This document shows, piece after piece, positions 56,272 to 64,000 of a stretch of 64,000 nucleotides of DNA. Source of the DNA: Candidatus Kurthia intestinigallinarum (GTDB lineage: Bacteria > Bacillota > Bacilli > Bacillales_A > Planococcaceae); NCBI RefSeq assembly GCF_003991225.1, contig NZ_JTFC01000031.1, positions 310,001 through 374,000 on the forward strand, in the 5' to 3' direction. Under the pieces are notes generated by a model, which did no database searches, was not told the origin of the DNA, and worked only from the letters and a program-made list of their open reading frames with translations. Both the position numbers and the translations under genes were made by a program. How positions within the stretch are numbered: the first letter of the stretch is position 1; each line of letters starts with the position of its first letter.

Positions 56272-56932
56272 CTTTCAGGCTGCTCTCCTTCTGTTTCAAC
56301 ACTTGTAATTCTTCATTACGTTGTTGTTTAATTTGATCTAAACGGCTTACAAATTCCGTTTTAAAATCATCCTTACCATCTATTTCTACCGTTTTTTTCT
56401 TTTTTAATAATTTTAAAAAAGGTGTTCCTTGAATTGGTTGAATTTGCTTTTCATTGTATAGAGCAATAAGTGAATTACGTTCTTGCTCATCTGTAATTTC
56501 TTTTAGCATATTTACATCTTCGCCTACACCAACTAGATAAAGAGAATTTCCTACTTTAACTAGTTGTACGGATTTTTGTGATCCTACAGAGATTCCGCCT
56601 AAATTTTGCATCATTTTAGTATGTTGATATTTTGTATTACGTTTGTTTAAAAACCGTAATACAAAATAAAGTAATCCAATAACAAAAATTAAAGCAAAAA
56701 TCATCTTAATGTATTCTCCAGCAGACACACCAACAGCTGTCGATTCTTTATCATTATCGACAGCTGCCTCTGTATCCTCTTTGCAGGCTTCATCTTTCTT
56801 GTTTCCTATACAGTCATCTACCATAATATTAGATGATGCATAACCTACTTCAGAAAAAGGTACCGTTTCAGTAAATGGCAAAGCATTACACAATACAAAG
56901 AAAAGCAATATAAAGCATACTTTTCTAAACAT
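56264..56932 (-). CDS. fliO: Flagellar export gate assembly protein FliO/FliZ
   Basis: A 222-residue protein, formerly named FliZ in B. subtilis. From the ATG at 56932 it has a signal-peptide-like hydrophobic N-terminus (about 5-22), an acidic extracellular segment, one membrane helix (about 78-97), then a cytosolic domain with GGISVGSQKSVQLVKVGNSLYLVGV. The C-terminus is coiled-coil-like. FliO helps assemble the FliP ring; the two genes overlap by 8 bases. Confidence 0.88.
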   Translation of the reverse strand: MFRKVCFILLFFVLCNALPFTETVPFSEVGYASSNIMVDDCIGNKKDEACKEDTEAAVDNDKESTAVGVSAGEYIKMIFALIFVIGLLYFVLRFLNKRNTKYQHTKMMQNLGGISVGSQKSVQLVKVGNSLYLVGVGEDVNMLKEITDEQERNSLIALYNEKQIQPIQGTPFLKLLKKKKTVEIDGKDDFKTEFVSRLDQIKQQRNEELQVLKQKESSLKDE

Positions 56933-56936
56933 CACC

Positions 56937-57299
56937 TTACCCCAAAGCTTTTTGAATAGCTTCAATAACTCGATCTGCTTGGAATGGTTTTACGATAAAG
57001 TCTTTAGCTCCTGCTTGAATAGCATCAATTACCATTGCTTGTTGTCCCATTGCAGAACACATAATAATTGTTGCGTTCGGACTTGTCTTTTTAATTTCTT
57101 TCAAAGCTGCAATACCATCCATTTCTGGCATTGTAATATCCATTGTCACTAAATCTGGTTGCAATTCATTATATTTTTCAACAGCTTGAGCACCATCTGC
57201 TGCTTCTCCTACTACTTCAAATCCATTTTTCGTTAAAATATCCTTAATCATCATACGCATAAATGCTGCATCATCTACGATTAAAATTTTCTTTGCCAT
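56937..57299 (-). CDS. cheY: Chemotaxis response regulator CheY
   Basis: A 120-residue single receiver domain. The acidic pair Asp9-Asp10 (LIVDDAAF), phospho-acceptor Asp54 (TMDITMP), switch Ser82 and Lys104 (KPF) are all present. In Bacillus CheY-P binds the switch (FliM) and promotes runs. Its location between fliY and fliO, inside the motor genes, is typical. The start is behind GGAGG. Confidence 0.96.
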   Translation of the reverse strand: MAKKILIVDDAAFMRMMIKDILTKNGFEVVGEAADGAQAVEKYNELQPDLVTMDITMPEMDGIAALKEIKKTSPNATIIMCSAMGQQAMVIDAIQAGAKDFIVKPFQADRVIEAIQKALG

Positions 57300-57319
57300 A
57301 ATTAGATTCCTCCAAACGA

Positions 57320-58504
57320 TTATCGTAAGTTATTTAGTCTATCTGCCTTACTTAAGATATCTGTAATTCGCACACCAAAATTCTCATCAATAACAACTAC
57401 TTCACCTTTTGCTATTAAACGACTATTTACTAAAATATCAACCGGTTCACCAGCTAATTTATCTAATTCAATAATTGAACCGCTTACTAATTCTAATACG
57501 TCTTTTACTGAACGTTTTGTACGACCTAATTCAACTGTTACCTGCAAAGGTATATCTAGAAGCATATTTAAATTACGTGCTTCTGTTTGTTTTAATGATG
57601 GTTGTGTAAATTCTGTAAATTGTGCCTGTTGAACATTCATTGGTTGTTGTTGATATTGTTGAGGTGGTGCATACATCGGCTGTTGCATTGTAATTGCTTC
57701 CTGGTGTTGCATCATAGGCTGTTGCATTGTTTTTTCTTGTGAAGTCACTGGTTCAGAAACACTTTCTTTCTCTATTGAAATTTCTTCTACTGGTTCTGGA
57801 TTCAATAGTTGTTGAACTAAGGATTGACTAAATTCCAAGGGTAATAACTGCATAATATTCGAATCAATTAATTCACCTATACGTAAACGGAAAGATACAC
57901 GTACCAGCAAATCCTCTTCTGGAATATTTTCAGAACCTTCATCTTCACGAATATTCATTAGATCAATTGATGGAGGAGAAATATCTACTTTTTTATTAAA
58001 TATTGTAGACATCGAAGTAGCTGCAGAGCCCATCATCTGATTCATTGCTTCTTGAACAGCACTTAAATGTATTTCACCTAATTCCTCTGATGGATTCAAT
58101 CCATCTCCACCTAGCATCAAATCTGCAATAATAGCCGCATCGGATTGTTTGATTACAAGTAAATTCATTCCTGTTAAACCAATCGTATATTCTACTTGAA
58201 TAGCAACATACGGATGGGGAAATTCCTCCTCCAGTTTGTCACGATTAATCATTGAAATAGTTGGTGTGGTAATATCAACTTTTTGACCCAGTAAAGAAGA
58301 TAGTGCAGTTGCAGAACTGCCAAATGAAATATTACCTATCTCTCCTAAGGCATCCTGAGACATTTCATCTAAATAGTCTCCTACATTATACTGTTCTTTT
58401 TGAGCAGACGCATCATCATTTTTATCATCACCTTTATCAATTGATTCACCACGAAGTAGTGCCTCAATTTCTTCTTGTGATAACATATCATCACTCATCA
58501 TCAT
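57320..58504 (-). CDS. fliY: Flagellar switch protein and CheY-P phosphatase FliY
   Basis: A 394-residue three-part protein. An N-terminal CheY-binding peptide (MLSQEEIEALLRG) is followed by a CheC-like phosphatase domain with two active helices (GEIGNISFGSSATALS, then AVQEAMNQMMGSAATS). A Gln/Pro/Met-rich linker (about 245-305) leads to a FliN-type C-terminal domain (VTVELGRTKRSVKDVL) of the C ring. It overlaps fliM by 14 bases. This fusion is usual in Firmicutes and some other phyla. Confidence 0.95.
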   Translation of the reverse strand: MMMSDDMLSQEEIEALLRGESIDKGDDKNDDASAQKEQYNVGDYLDEMSQDALGEIGNISFGSSATALSSLLGQKVDITTPTISMINRDKLEEEFPHPYVAIQVEYTIGLTGMNLLVIKQSDAAIIADLMLGGDGLNPSEELGEIHLSAVQEAMNQMMGSAATSMSTIFNKKVDISPPSIDLMNIREDEGSENIPEEDLLVRVSFRLRIGELIDSNIMQLLPLEFSQSLVQQLLNPEPVEEISIEKESVSEPVTSQEKTMQQPMMQHQEAITMQQPMYAPPQQYQQQPMNVQQAQFTEFTQPSLKQTEARNLNMLLDIPLQVTVELGRTKRSVKDVLELVSGSIIELDKLAGEPVDILVNSRLIAKGEVVVIDENFGVRITDILSKADRLNNLR

Positions 58505-59489
58505 CGTCTCCTCCTCTCAAAGACTCAATTACTTGAACAGCCATTTTTTTCTTCACTTTACCTGGCTGAGCAGTAAATTTTGGAATATTGTCTACTTTAA
58601 TTGTTAATGGATTGGTAATGTTTTGATCTAACTGAATAACATCACCCTGTTGTAAAAATAAGAAATCTTCAATACTAATGTTTGTAGAACCTAATTCAGC
58701 TGTAACATCCACCTCAGATCGACGAATATTTTGCTCAATTCGAGCTTTTTGTTCTGGTGAATTTTCCCTAGTATTCGATTGCATCCAATATCGGACAGAT
58801 AAATTTGGAACAATTGGTTCTAATACAACATGTGGAATGCAAATATTTATCATTCCACTAGTTTCACCAATGATAGAATTGAACGAAATAACGACTACCG
58901 TTTCATTTGGTGATATCATTTGTAAAAATTGAGGATTCACTTCTAACTCTGTTAAAATCGGGTCAATATCAGCAATATTTGCCCATGCTTCACGTAAATT
59001 ATCAAATGATCTCTCAAAGAGATTTGTCATTATTTTTTGTTCGATTTCCGTCAAATTATCTACATTACTATGACTTGTTCCTGCTCCACCCATCAAACGA
59101 TCCAACATTGAATAAGCAATATTTGGATTAATTTCCATTAGAATATTGCCATCTAAAGGTGGCACATCAAATACATTGATTAATGTAATATTAGGTATGG
59201 AACGAATAAATTCTTCAAATGGTATCTGATCCACCGAGGCTACGGTGATTTGAACATAGCTGCGCAGCTGGGCAGAAAAATATGTTGTTAATAGGCGTGC
59301 AAAGTTTTCATGAATTCGCGTTAAGCTACGGATTTGATCTTTAGAAAATCGTAATGCTCGTTTAAAGTCATATACTTTTACTTTTTTCGTTTCTTCTTCT
59401 TTTTTCATATCTTCCGCTGACATTTCACCTGTTGATAACGCTGATAACAATGCATCAATTTCGGATTGTGATAACACATCTCCGGCCAT
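58491..59489 (-). CDS. fliM: Flagellar switch protein FliM
   Basis: A 332-residue C-ring protein. The N-terminal LSQSEIDALLSAL binds CheY-P. The middle CheC-like domain (about 50-230, with MGGAG and LTEIEQKI) lacks the phosphatase residues. The C-terminal SPOA domain (VDVTAELGSTNISIEDFL, in part) joins FliY. The acidic C-terminal tail overlaps the fliY start. Confidence 0.95.
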   Translation of the reverse strand: MAGDVLSQSEIDALLSALSTGEMSAEDMKKEEETKKVKVYDFKRALRFSKDQIRSLTRIHENFARLLTTYFSAQLRSYVQITVASVDQIPFEEFIRSIPNITLINVFDVPPLDGNILMEINPNIAYSMLDRLMGGAGTSHSNVDNLTEIEQKIMTNLFERSFDNLREAWANIADIDPILTELEVNPQFLQMISPNETVVVISFNSIIGETSGMINICIPHVVLEPIVPNLSVRYWMQSNTRENSPEQKARIEQNIRRSEVDVTAELGSTNISIEDFLFLQQGDVIQLDQNITNPLTIKVDNIPKFTAQPGKVKKKMAVQVIESLRGGDDDDE

Positions 59490-59520
59490 TTGCCCACCTC
59501 CTTAAAAATTCATTTCTTTT

Positions 59521-59952
59521 TTATTGAATAATACATGATGTAATATACACACGTTGAATTTGACCTTCTTGCATTAATCCATTAAATTTTGTTTTTAATG
59601 TGTTTTGTAAAACCGCTTTTCCTTTTTTTCCTTCTAAATTCTCTTTTGATAACTCTGAAAGTTCTTCAATTAAAATATCTTTCATTTGAAAATCACGTTT
59701 TGTTAATTCTTCTGCAGCATCCTTACTATCCGTTTGTACTTTCAAAGAAATTTTAACAAAATTACTGCCTTTTAAGTTTGTAGTTAATTCTTCTACATCA
59801 ACAGAAGACTCTAGCACTGTATCAATATCTGGCTCCGCATTTGCCGTATCTTTCCCACCAATTTGGGTAATAACTACGGTGGCTACAACACCGATTAAAG
59901 TTAGCGAAACCAACACAATAAGCATAATTGTTAGCACTTTATTTTTATTCAT
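59521..59952 (-). CDS. fliL: Flagellar basal body-associated protein FliL
   Basis: A 143-residue single-pass membrane protein from ATG 59952 (after AGAGGTG). The membrane helix spans about 5-28, and the periplasm-facing domain has LTTNLKGSNFVKISLKVQT (in part) and the FliL ending VYITSCIIQ. FliL supports the stator under load. It overlaps the flbD stop by 8 bases. Confidence 0.92.
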   Translation of the reverse strand: MNKNKVLTIMLIVLVSLTLIGVVATVVITQIGGKDTANAEPDIDTVLESSVDVEELTTNLKGSNFVKISLKVQTDSKDAAEELTKRDFQMKDILIEELSELSKENLEGKKGKAVLQNTLKTKFNGLMQEGQIQRVYITSCIIQ

Positions 59953-60163
59953 CTTCTTCACCTCTTAAATGCGGATTGGATAGGAGTTGAACACTTTTAT
60001 AAAACTTTGTAACTCGATTTAATACTTCGTTCCCAGATTCTAATACAACATATTTTCTTCCAGTCGTTAATGTAATGGTCGTATCTGGAAACTCTTCGAC
60101 TGTTTCTATGTATAATGCATTAAGCGAGAACGCCTTGCCATTTAACTTTGTTAAAGAAATCAT
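59945..60163 (-). CDS. swrD: FlbD/SwrD family flagellar protein
   Basis: A 72-residue FlbD-family protein (YlzI/SwrD of B. subtilis). The pattern ISLTKLNGKAFSLN, then FPDTTITLTTGRKYVV (in parts) is complete, which fixes the start at ATG 60163. No ribosome site lies within the normal distance; GGGAGG is 35 bases upstream, with a perfect 9-base stem between it and the start. SwrD is needed for full motor power in B. subtilis. It overlaps fliL by 8 bases. Confidence 0.92.
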   Translation of the reverse strand: MISLTKLNGKAFSLNALYIETVEEFPDTTITLTTGRKYVVLESGNEVLNRVTKFYKSVQLLSNPHLRGEEDE

Positions 60164-60172
60164 AAAATGGAT

Positions 60173-60204
60173 AGGACTAAGAAATTAACTTAGTCCTTCC
60201 TCCC
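60173..60204 (-). promoter_or_regulatory. Ribosome site separated from the swrD start by a hairpin
   Basis: On the minus strand GGGAGG (60199-60204) is followed by a perfect 9-base stem (60189-60197 with 60173-60181, 7-base loop), then ATG at 60163. Folding would shorten the distance from ribosome site to start from 35 to about 10 bases. There is no T-run, so it is not a terminator. Confidence 0.6.
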
Positions 60205-60225
60205 TTCTTATAAAAAGGTTTAAAA

Positions 60226-61017
60226 TTATCGTTTTAAATTTACTAATTCTTGTAAAATCTCATCAGATGTCGTAATAATGCGTGAGTTTGCTTGGAAGGC
60301 ACGCTGCGCAATAATCATTTCGGTAAATTCTTCTGACATATCAACATTTGACATTTCAAGGAATCCTGATTGAATGACGCCATTTCCCTCTACACCTGGA
60401 GTTTTTTCCTCACTTGGTGCTCCTGAGTTAGCAGATGGTTTAAAGAAGTTTGCTCCTACTTTTGTTAGACCACCTGGATTAATAAATTTAGTAACTCCTA
60501 TTTGACCTAACGGAGTTAACTGTCCTCCAACAATGGCATTAACTGTTCCATCTTGTGAAATAGATACTTCAGTGGCTTCGGCGGGGATATTAATATTACC
60601 ACTACCAGCTGCTTGAATATAAGCTCCATCACTTGTTACTAGAGCCCCATTGCTATCTAAATAAAAATTACCTGAACGCGTATACATCGTTTCACCATTT
60701 TTTGTAACTTCAAAATAGCCATCTCCTTCAATAGCTAAGTCAAGCACGCGATTGGTTGTCTGTAATGATGATTGATCTGCAATTGTATCAATTGAAGCTA
60801 CTGCAGAACCTAATCCAATTTGTTTTGGGTTTGTACCACCCATTGTATCTGTAGCGCCGCCAGCACCTGCAGAAGTTTGTGAGATTAAATCTTTAAATGT
60901 CGTACGGCCTTTTTTGAAGCCATACGTATTAACATTGGCGATGTTATTACCAATAACATCTAACTTCGTTTGAAAATTTCGTAAACCACTAACACCTGAA
61001 TACATTGAACGTAACAT
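60226..61017 (-). CDS. flgE: Flagellar hook protein FlgE
   Basis: A 263-residue hook/rod-family protein, the same form as the 264-residue hook protein of B. subtilis. The N-terminus LDVIGNNIANVNTYGFKKGR and the C-terminus VDMSEEFTEMIIAQRAFQAN (in parts) form the coiled-coil D0 core. The middle D1 region is of the FlgF/G/E type. Because it is short, FlgG-type annotations are common, but its place after flgD supports the hook role. The ribosome site is GGGAG. Confidence 0.9.
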   Translation of the reverse strand: MLRSMYSGVSGLRNFQTKLDVIGNNIANVNTYGFKKGRTTFKDLISQTSAGAGGATDTMGGTNPKQIGLGSAVASIDTIADQSSLQTTNRVLDLAIEGDGYFEVTKNGETMYTRSGNFYLDSNGALVTSDGAYIQAAGSGNINIPAEATEVSISQDGTVNAIVGGQLTPLGQIGVTKFINPGGLTKVGANFFKPSANSGAPSEEKTPGVEGNGVIQSGFLEMSNVDMSEEFTEMIIAQRAFQANSRIITTSDEILQELVNLKR

Positions 61018-61099
61018 AATAAATTTTCTCCCTTCGATTTTAAAAAATATATTACCTCTGTCAATCGGTAATACGAAGGCACCCTTTTACAGGTCCTGC

Positions 61100-61468
61100 C
61101 TATGATAAAATAATTGTTCCATCAATATTAGTAAACAATTGATTTTCAGATTCTTCTCTACTCATTGCTGTAATGACTGTCATATTTTTAGCGCTAACAA
61201 TCATTGTTGTTTTGGGTGTTACAACAAGCGGTTCCTGAACTCCTTTTTCTTTCGCCTCTAGTACTTTACTTGTGATTTTCTGCCATTCTACTTCATTTAT
61301 TTTTATATTTCGCTGTGCCAAACGTTGTGATGCATGTTTACTTATTTTCAACGAATTATGTTGATTTAAAACATCTTGAAAGTTTTGTGTAGGTACCTTT
61401 TTATAGGGCACTACATTTGGTGATTGCTTAACAGTGTTTGCTGGTTGTAGTGGTTGAATATATCGCAA
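61100..61468 (-). CDS. Flagellar operon protein (TIGR02530-like)
   Basis: A 122-residue protein between flgD and flgE, matching the position and pattern of a conserved flagellar-operon family of unknown function. Recognisable sequence: LKISKHASQRLAQRNIKI (in the middle) and LVVTPKTTMIVSAKNMTVITAM. It starts with TTG 5 bases after the flgD stop, and no strong ribosome site is present, so it probably depends on translation of flgD. A hook-assembly role is inferred from context only. Confidence 0.82.
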   Translation of the reverse strand: MRYIQPLQPANTVKQSPNVVPYKKVPTQNFQDVLNQHNSLKISKHASQRLAQRNIKINEVEWQKITSKVLEAKEKGVQEPLVVTPKTTMIVSAKNMTVITAMSREESENQLFTNIDGTIILS

Positions 61469-61473
61469 TAAAT

Positions 61474-62175
61474 TTATGCTTTCTGAGTAATTGATACAAT
61501 TTGATCTGCTGTTGTTTGAAGACCGCCTGATAAATTGAAAACAATTGAGTTGTCTTTTCTAGATACCGATTCAACCATCGCTGTTTGCTCTTCACCTTGT
61601 TCGTTTTTGAATGTAACATTTTTCCCAATTAACATGCTTGAGTCTACAAGAGAATTACCTGCACTACTTGAAGAACTTCCAGATAATACTTCTGATATAT
61701 TAGATGCTTGAATGGTTTTTCCATTATCTAATACAAATTTTGCTGTTGAGCCGTCGTATTTGACACTTACGATTGTTCCAGTACCACTTTCAACACCTGC
61801 TGTAGATTGCGTTATCGAATCTTTAGCAGACTCTACAACTTCTCCAGTTTCTTTTCCAGTTGTCGTTGTTGTAATATGATACTTTACCGTTTTACCAACA
61901 AAAGAATTAAATTGAATCATCTGTGTTTGCTGTGTGACTGCTGTTAATTCTTCAATTGATGACGAAACATTTTGCATTTGTTCTAAAGAAGAGAACTGCG
62001 CCATTTGTGAAATAAATTGTGAGTTATCCATCGGACTAGATGGATCTTGATATTGTAGTTGTGTTACTAATAACTTTAAAAATGCGTCTTTACCTAAAGA
62101 AGTATTTTCACCTTCTGCAACTACTTTAACGCCATTACTTGGCATACCATATTGTTTTTGAATAGTCGTTGTCAT
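61474..62175 (-). CDS. flgD: Flagellar hook assembly (capping) protein FlgD
   Basis: A 233-residue hook cap scaffold. The N-terminal motif DAFLKLLVTQLQYQDPSSPMDNSQF (described here in parts: FLKLLVTQLQYQDP) and FISQMAQFSSLEQM are diagnostic. The C-terminal part has a beta-rich domain. It follows fliK by 3 bases; together they build and time the hook. Confidence 0.93.
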   Translation of the reverse strand: MTTTIQKQYGMPSNGVKVVAEGENTSLGKDAFLKLLVTQLQYQDPSSPMDNSQFISQMAQFSSLEQMQNVSSSIEELTAVTQQTQMIQFNSFVGKTVKYHITTTTTGKETGEVVESAKDSITQSTAGVESGTGTIVSVKYDGSTAKFVLDNGKTIQASNISEVLSGSSSSSAGNSLVDSSMLIGKNVTFKNEQGEEQTAMVESVSRKDNSIVFNLSGGLQTTADQIVSITQKA

Positions 62176-62178
62176 AAC

Positions 62179-63546
62179 TTACACCTCTAATTCTGCTAAT
62201 AGTTCTTCAAACGTCAATCCATCATCATCTTGTCTATTTTCTTTTTGATTGCTATGATTCTGCTGATTCATAGACGATTGTTGATTAAATTGTTGTTGGC
62301 GCTGCTCGCTACGTGACGGTTCAGATAATGCTTGTGAAATATCAATTCGATCCAATTGAATATTTTGATTCACTAGCCCTGTTTTTAATTGATGTAATTG
62401 GCTTTCTATCATTTGCTTACCAGTAGCTGTTGATGTCAAAATACGTGCACTCATTATTCCATTTTGCTGTGAAAACTCTATACGTATTGAACCCAAATGC
62501 TCTGGATATAGTTTAATCAATAAGCGTTGTCCTTGAGCATTAGTTGCTAATTGGCTACGATTCATAATTTGTTCAAATTGTTTTACAAAGTTTTCAGATT
62601 GTGAAGTTGGCGTTGTTTGCGGTAAAGAAATTGTTATAGTTGTTGTCTGTGGAGTGACTTTTGTAATCGCGTTACCTACCAATTCAGGCGTCACTGATTT
62701 TGTTGTTGAAATTTCTTGCTGAACGACTGGTTTCACCACCCCAATAATTTCTTGTTCCTTCATATTGGGTGACAATTCTTTTTGACCTATAGTCGGTGCT
62801 TGTACTTCTGCCACTTTTATGTTCACAAGTGCCTTGTTAATCATTTCTTTAACATCTTGTTGCGTTTGTGCAGTTTCAATAACTCTTGAAGCAATTGTAG
62901 TCATCCAGTTTTTAACTTGTGAACTCTGCATTTCTTGTTGTAATGTTAAATCTGTTGTTGGAGCCGCCAATTCAACAAATTTTAACATTTTAACAACATC
63001 CGAAATTTCTTCTTTTGTAAGTGGTCCTTTTCCTTCTAATGAAGTCGTTACATTTTGAATAAATTTGAATGCACTCATATCAAGTTGGGCTAAAATATCC
63101 CAAAGGTTATCCCCCGTTACTTCTTCTGCAATTAGTTCACTAAATGCTTTTTTCAATTGATCTATATCCACCTCAAGTACTTCTGCTAATTGATTTAATG
63201 AAATCTGTTTTGTCATTAGCTCTGTATCAGATATATCAATTCCTAATTCTTTCAAATTCGAAGCGTTCAATAAACTTTTTATATCTATATCAACTGTTTC
63301 AACTTTTGTCTGATTATTACCCAACAATGCACCTAATCCTAAATTCATTTGAAATTTTTTAGATGTATTTCCATCATCAAGTGTTTTTTGCTGATTTGGT
63401 ACTACTGAATTTGTATCATTAATAGTTGCGGCATTTAGTCTTTCATTAAATGATACACCTTGATCATTTACAGAAGCATTTGTTGTATTTACTGTATTCA
63501 TTGATTGTTGCATTGTGTTTGCTAATTGCATCGTTGCAAGATTCAT
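62179..63546 (-). CDS. fliK: Flagellar hook-length control protein FliK
   Basis: A 455-residue secreted ruler. The ATG at 63546 follows AAAGGAGG. The long N-terminal and central part is low in complexity (Gln, Asn, Thr, Ser). The C-terminal domain (about 330-420) has the Flg_hook pattern LLIKLYPEHLGSIRIEF and signals FlhB to switch substrate. The last 40 residues are Gln/Asn-rich and then acidic. It lies between the motE-like gene and flgD, the usual order. Confidence 0.9.
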   Translation of the reverse strand: MNLATMQLANTMQQSMNTVNTTNASVNDQGVSFNERLNAATINDTNSVVPNQQKTLDDGNTSKKFQMNLGLGALLGNNQTKVETVDIDIKSLLNASNLKELGIDISDTELMTKQISLNQLAEVLEVDIDQLKKAFSELIAEEVTGDNLWDILAQLDMSAFKFIQNVTTSLEGKGPLTKEEISDVVKMLKFVELAAPTTDLTLQQEMQSSQVKNWMTTIASRVIETAQTQQDVKEMINKALVNIKVAEVQAPTIGQKELSPNMKEQEIIGVVKPVVQQEISTTKSVTPELVGNAITKVTPQTTTITISLPQTTPTSQSENFVKQFEQIMNRSQLATNAQGQRLLIKLYPEHLGSIRIEFSQQNGIMSARILTSTATGKQMIESQLHQLKTGLVNQNIQLDRIDISQALSEPSRSEQRQQQFNQQSSMNQQNHSNQKENRQDDDGLTFEELLAELEV

Positions 63547-63568
63547 TTGTTCACCTCCTTTCAATTTT

Positions 63569-64000
63569 TTAATTTGTTGAAGTTTTTGTTACATTTTTAT
63601 TGTCGACTTTTTTTACAGATAATAAAGTAGTAAATCGAGCAGCTTCATCTGGAGACATTTTTTCTAAAATGGCGGCTAATGTTTCTGTTTTTAATTTACT
63701 CATGATTGCAATAGCTTCTTCATCCTTAAGCGCAACTAAAGCTGGCGCAGCAGATTTCGGTCGCATTTGTTCATATGTAGCAATAAGCGAATCAATACTT
63801 GCTGTTTCATCTTCAGAACCTGACTTTAATTTTTTTATTTCTTTTTTCAAACGACGTTTTTCTATTCGTTCTTTTTTCGCAGTTATTTTTTGTTGATCAA
63901 TTTGATCTTGCAAACTCTTAATTTCAGCTTCTTTTTCTTGTTGCTGAGCTTTCAAATTCACAATTTGTTCTTCGTAATTTTTATTATTAATTTCATTGTT
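63569..64000 (-). CDS. YlxF/MotE-like protein (5' end outside window)
   Basis: The frame is open to base 64000, so the start is not in the window. What is visible is a long Lys/Glu/Gln coiled coil (about the first 80 codons) and a C-terminal MgtE-N-like helical domain (APALVALKDEEAIAIMSKL, MSPDEAARFTTLL). YlxF (related to MotE) lies between fliJ and fliK in Bacillus, as here. A GTG near 63961 could be read as a start but sits inside the coiled coil, with no ribosome site. Confidence 0.82.
   Translation of the reverse strand, partial: NNEINNKNYEEQIVNLKAQQQEKEAEIKSLQDQIDQQKITAKKERIEKRRLKKEIKKLKSGSEDETASIDSLIATYEQMRPKSAAPALVALKDEEAIAIMSKLKTETLAAILEKMSPDEAARFTTLLSVKKVDNKNVTKTSTN

Noticed and set aside
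60173-60197. Hairpin before swrD read as a terminator
   Set aside because: No T-run follows the stem, and it lies between a ribosome site and the start codon inside a continuous operon.
61018-61101. Possible cyclic di-GMP riboswitch before flgE
   Set aside because: The gap is too short and lacks the conserved GEMM core sequences.
629-64000. Search for CRISPR arrays, insertion sequences, prophage genes, toxin-antitoxin pairs or defence islands
   Set aside because: No spaced direct repeats, transposase, integrase, phage or restriction-type genes are visible; gene content is core and conserved in order.

Overview
All recognisable genes in this window lie on the minus strand, so transcription runs from base 64000 towards base 1. 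Base composition is low-GC. Gene order follows the Bacillus subtilis chromosome from the fla/che operon through the ylx/translation region to ymf. Shine-Dalgarno sites are strong and GGAGG-like, and PolC, RNase J2, SwrB, CheC/CheD and FliY are all present. This indicates Bacillales, most likely the Planococcaceae/Caryophanaceae (Lysinibacillus, Solibacillus, Kurthia and relatives). I cannot fix the genus. Several genes usually found at these loci are missing (ymxH, dipicolinate synthase spoVFAB, dapG, tepA, a polysaccharide deacetylase beside mlpA). That would suit a lineage with altered or lost sporulation, although spoIIIE-type DNA translocase is present.

Layout in transcription order. (1) 64000-44264: a tightly packed flagellar/chemotaxis operon: motE-like/ylxF (partial), fliK, flgD, a flagellar-operon protein, flgE, flbD/swrD, fliL, fliM, fliY, cheY, fliO, fliP, fliQ, fliR, flhB, flhA, flhF, flhG, cheB, cheA, cheW, cheC, cheD and a small membrane protein. 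(2) 44260-42428: a palindromic intergenic element, then sigD with a likely promoter of its own, a hydrophilic unknown protein, and swrB. (3) 42420-33134: rpsB with a structured leader, tsf, pyrH, frr, uppS, cdsA, dxr, rasP, proS. (4) 32999-18780: polC, then rimP-nusA-ylxR-ylxQ-infB-ylxP-rbfA, truB-ribF, rpsO, pnp. (5) 18638-13415: mlpA, asd, dapA, rnjB. (6) 13322-1: spoIIIE, then a GntR regulator with a BMP-type nucleoside ABC transporter (binding protein, ATPase, two permeases), then ymfF, ymfH, ymfI, ymfK and a RodZ-like gene cut by the window edge.

The first block builds the flagellar basal body, export gate, hook and switch plus the chemotaxis signalling chain. SigD and SwrB govern later flagellar transcription and assembly. 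The middle blocks cover ribosome assembly and translation initiation, prolyl-tRNA charging, DNA replication, phospholipid, undecaprenyl and isoprenoid precursors, and RNA decay. Most boundaries from 13 to 42 kb carry a Rho-independent terminator, unlike the flagellar block, where genes overlap or nearly touch.

There is no stretch over 300 bases without a gene, and I see no rRNA, tRNA, CRISPR, insertion sequence or prophage. I found no clearly new multi-gene system. The points most worth a second look are cis-acting: a hairpin between the ribosome binding site and start codon of flbD/swrD, an IF2 gene without its usual N-terminal domain behind a palindromic leader, tandem heptamers over the GntR promoter, a terminator in the rimP-nusA leader, and the palindromic element before sigD.
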